Assembly: GCA_963784425.1 (NCBI GenBank) | Contig: CAWARM010000018.1 | Coordinates: 68,681 to 132,680, forward strand | DNA: 64,000 bases | DNA from: SHZL01 sp963784425 | Lineage (GTDB): Bacteria; Pseudomonadota; Gammaproteobacteria; Xanthomonadales; SZUA-36 | Reading direction: 5' to 3' | Shown here: positions 62,688-64,000 of the stretch, one piece after another | Position numbering within the stretch: the stretch's first letter is position 1 | How the letters are laid out: each line of letters starts with the position of its first letter | Made by a program: the position numbers and the translations under genes | The notes under the pieces: model-generated | What the model saw: only the letters and a program-made list of their open reading frames with translations | Told to the model about the DNA's origin: nothing | Database searches by the model: none

Positions 62688-63986
62688 ATGACCGACCTGT
62701 TCGCCCCCGGGCATGAGGCGGAACCAAAGGCAGGCCAGCCGCTGGCAGACCGCCTGCGCCCGCATCACCTGGATGAAATCGTCGGCCAGGACCACCTGGT
62801 CGGCCCCGGGGCGCCCATCCGCCAGATGACCGAAAGCCGGCGGCTCACATCGATGATTCTCTGGGGTCCGCCGGGCTGTGGAAAGACCACGCTGGCGCGC
62901 ATTTTCTCGTCCCTGACGGAACTTCATTTTGAACAGATTTCGGCGATCTTTTCCGGCGTACAGGAATTGCGCACGCTGTTTGAAGCTGCCCGGATCCGCA
63001 AGCGCAACGGCCAGGGAACGCTGTTGTTTGTCGACGAGATTCACCGATTCAATAAATCCCAGCAGGACGCCTTCCTGCCAGTGGTGGAAGACGGAACCAT
63101 CGTACTGGTCGGCGCCACCACCGAAAATCCCTCGTTCGAGCTCAACGCAGCGCTGCTGTCACGCGCGCAGGTTTTCGTGCTCCAGCGCCTCGACGATGCA
63201 GCCCTGGAAACGCTGATCAGCCGCGCCGAGAAAGACGCGGGGCGCAAATTGCCGGTGGACGACCAGGCACGCGCGACGCTCAAGGCGATGGCCGATGGCG
63301 ACGGCCGCTACGTGTTGTCGATGTCCGAACAGGTCCTGGGCCAGGATCAAACGCTGGATACAGCGGGACTGCTGCGGATTGTCCAGCGCCGCGCGCCACT
63401 CTATGACAAGGCCGACGACGCGCATTACAACCTGATTTCTGCGCTGCACAAGTCGGTGCGCGGTTCGGACGCCGACGCGTCCCTTTACTGGTTTGCGCGC
63501 ATGCTGGCAGGGGGTGAGCACCCGGAATTCATCGCGCGGCGCATGACCCGCATGGCGGTCGAAGACATCGGGTTGGCCGACCCGCAGGCGCTGCCGACCT
63601 GTATCGCCGCCTGGGAAGCCTACGAGCGTCTCGGCAGCCCCGAAGGCGAGCTGGCGTTGGCGCAGGCACTGATCTACCTCGCGACGGCGCCCAAGTCGAA
63701 CGCGGCATACACGGCTTATGGCGCTGCCCGGCATTCGGCAGAGGAAACCGGCTCACTGATGCCGCCCAAGCACATTCTGAACGCACCGACCGCATGGATG
63801 AAGAAGCAGGGTTATGGTGCCGGTTACGAATACGATCACGACACGGCTGAAGGTTTTTCCGGCCAGGACTATTTTCCCGACGACATGGCGCGCGTGCAGT
63901 TCTATGACCCACCCGAGCGCGGCTTCGAGCGCGAGATCAGGAAGCGGCTCGAATACTGGGCGAAACTGCGCGGGAAACAGGCTTAG
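62688..63986 (+). CDS. rarA: Replication-associated recombination protein RarA
   Basis: A 432-residue AAA+ ATPase that acts at stalled replication forks and binds single-strand DNA-binding protein. Walker A is at residues 60-67 (GPPGCGKT), Walker B at LLFVDEIHRFNKSQQD, sensor 1 at LVGATTENPSF, followed by a C-terminal helical tetramerisation region (AMASNA-like APKSNAAYTAY, PPKHILNAPTAWMKKQGYG). Length and motif order are typical for the RarA/MgsA family. ATG 62688 starts a conserved N-terminal segment. The stop at 63984-63986 lies just inside the window. Confidence 0.95.
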   Translation: MTDLFAPGHEAEPKAGQPLADRLRPHHLDEIVGQDHLVGPGAPIRQMTESRRLTSMILWGPPGCGKTTLARIFSSLTELHFEQISAIFSGVQELRTLFEAARIRKRNGQGTLLFVDEIHRFNKSQQDAFLPVVEDGTIVLVGATTENPSFELNAALLSRAQVFVLQRLDDAALETLISRAEKDAGRKLPVDDQARATLKAMADGDGRYVLSMSEQVLGQDQTLDTAGLLRIVQRRAPLYDKADDAHYNLISALHKSVRGSDADASLYWFARMLAGGEHPEFIARRMTRMAVEDIGLADPQALPTCIAAWEAYERLGSPEGELALAQALIYLATAPKSNAAYTAYGAARHSAEETGSLMPPKHILNAPTAWMKKQGYGAGYEYDHDTAEGFSGQDYFPDDMARVQFYDPPERGFEREIRKRLEYWAKLRGKQA

Positions 63987-64000
63987 TGCTGCCGCGGGAT

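Overview
The window looks like a chromosomal segment of a GC-rich Gram-negative, most probably a gammaproteobacterium; the order cannot be settled from sequence alone. The signs are a TamA/TamB pair, lipoprotein and Sec signal peptides, outer-membrane barrel proteins, an RND efflux pair, a MacAB-like exporter, RarA, and TolB-like/TPR proteins of a kind common in environmental Gammaproteobacteria. I saw no rRNA, tRNA, CRISPR array, prophage or intact insertion sequence.

Layout. 1-6.4 kb: tamA-tamB and a truncated secreted protein (minus strand). 6.4-9.6 kb: an MBL-fold hydrolase, an FAD amine/amino-acid oxidoreductase, and a LytTR response regulator broken by a frameshift. 9.8-17.8 kb: a plus-strand envelope cluster (DUF2092, Asn-rich secreted protein, outer-membrane barrel, DUF3604 lipoprotein, arylsulfatase, polytopic membrane protein). 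17.8-26.4 kb: HAD phosphatase and Crp/Fnr regulator, TolB-TPR protein, small TPR protein, serine hydrolase, SnoaL-like protein and M13 peptidase. 26.5-29.5 kb: a spinster-type MFS carrier and a sugar dehydrogenase fused to cytochrome c. 29.5-39.5 kb: a surface-polymer locus with two GT4 genes facing an eight-gene operon (nucleotidyltransferase, PqqD-like protein, GT2, degenerate nucleotidyltransferase, ABC-2 permease, ABC ATPase, HprK-like kinase, TPR-sulfotransferase). 39.5-44.7 kb: RND pump plus a retropepsin-like lipoprotein. 45-52.2 kb: a lipid-remodelling island. 52.5-57.3 kb: an APC permease and two MHS-type MFS carriers around a MITE-like element. 57.4-62.6 kb: a dienelactone hydrolase and a MacAB-like exporter. 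62.7-64 kb: rarA.

Two regions stand out. The first is the lipid island. A plcP-like phospholipase C gene is translationally coupled to an agt-like diacylglycerol glycosyltransferase and followed by PAP2 and phosphatidylserine decarboxylase genes. Ahead of it sits a four-unit array of 7-bp Pho-box-like repeats at exact 11-bp spacing. A membrane-anchored class III aminotransferase and a further glycosyltransferase converge on this operon, and each has an ungapped copy of the same ~120-bp promoter/5' region. This reads as phosphate-starvation replacement of phospholipids by glycolipids, possibly with an extra amino or hydroxy head-group chemistry. The second is the polymer locus, where peptide-handling parts (PqqD-like with a conserved-looking tail, HprK-like kinase, two NTP_transf_5 proteins of which one has lost a catalytic Asp) sit inside a Wzm/Wzt-type ABC export operon.

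A third feature is structural. Seven single-base frameshifts break six genes between 9.1 and 24.8 kb, while the remaining ~48 kb shows none. Six are insertions in 2-5-base homopolymers and one is a deletion. Local sequence error or local gene decay are the two explanations, so the affected genes are annotated as single broken units.
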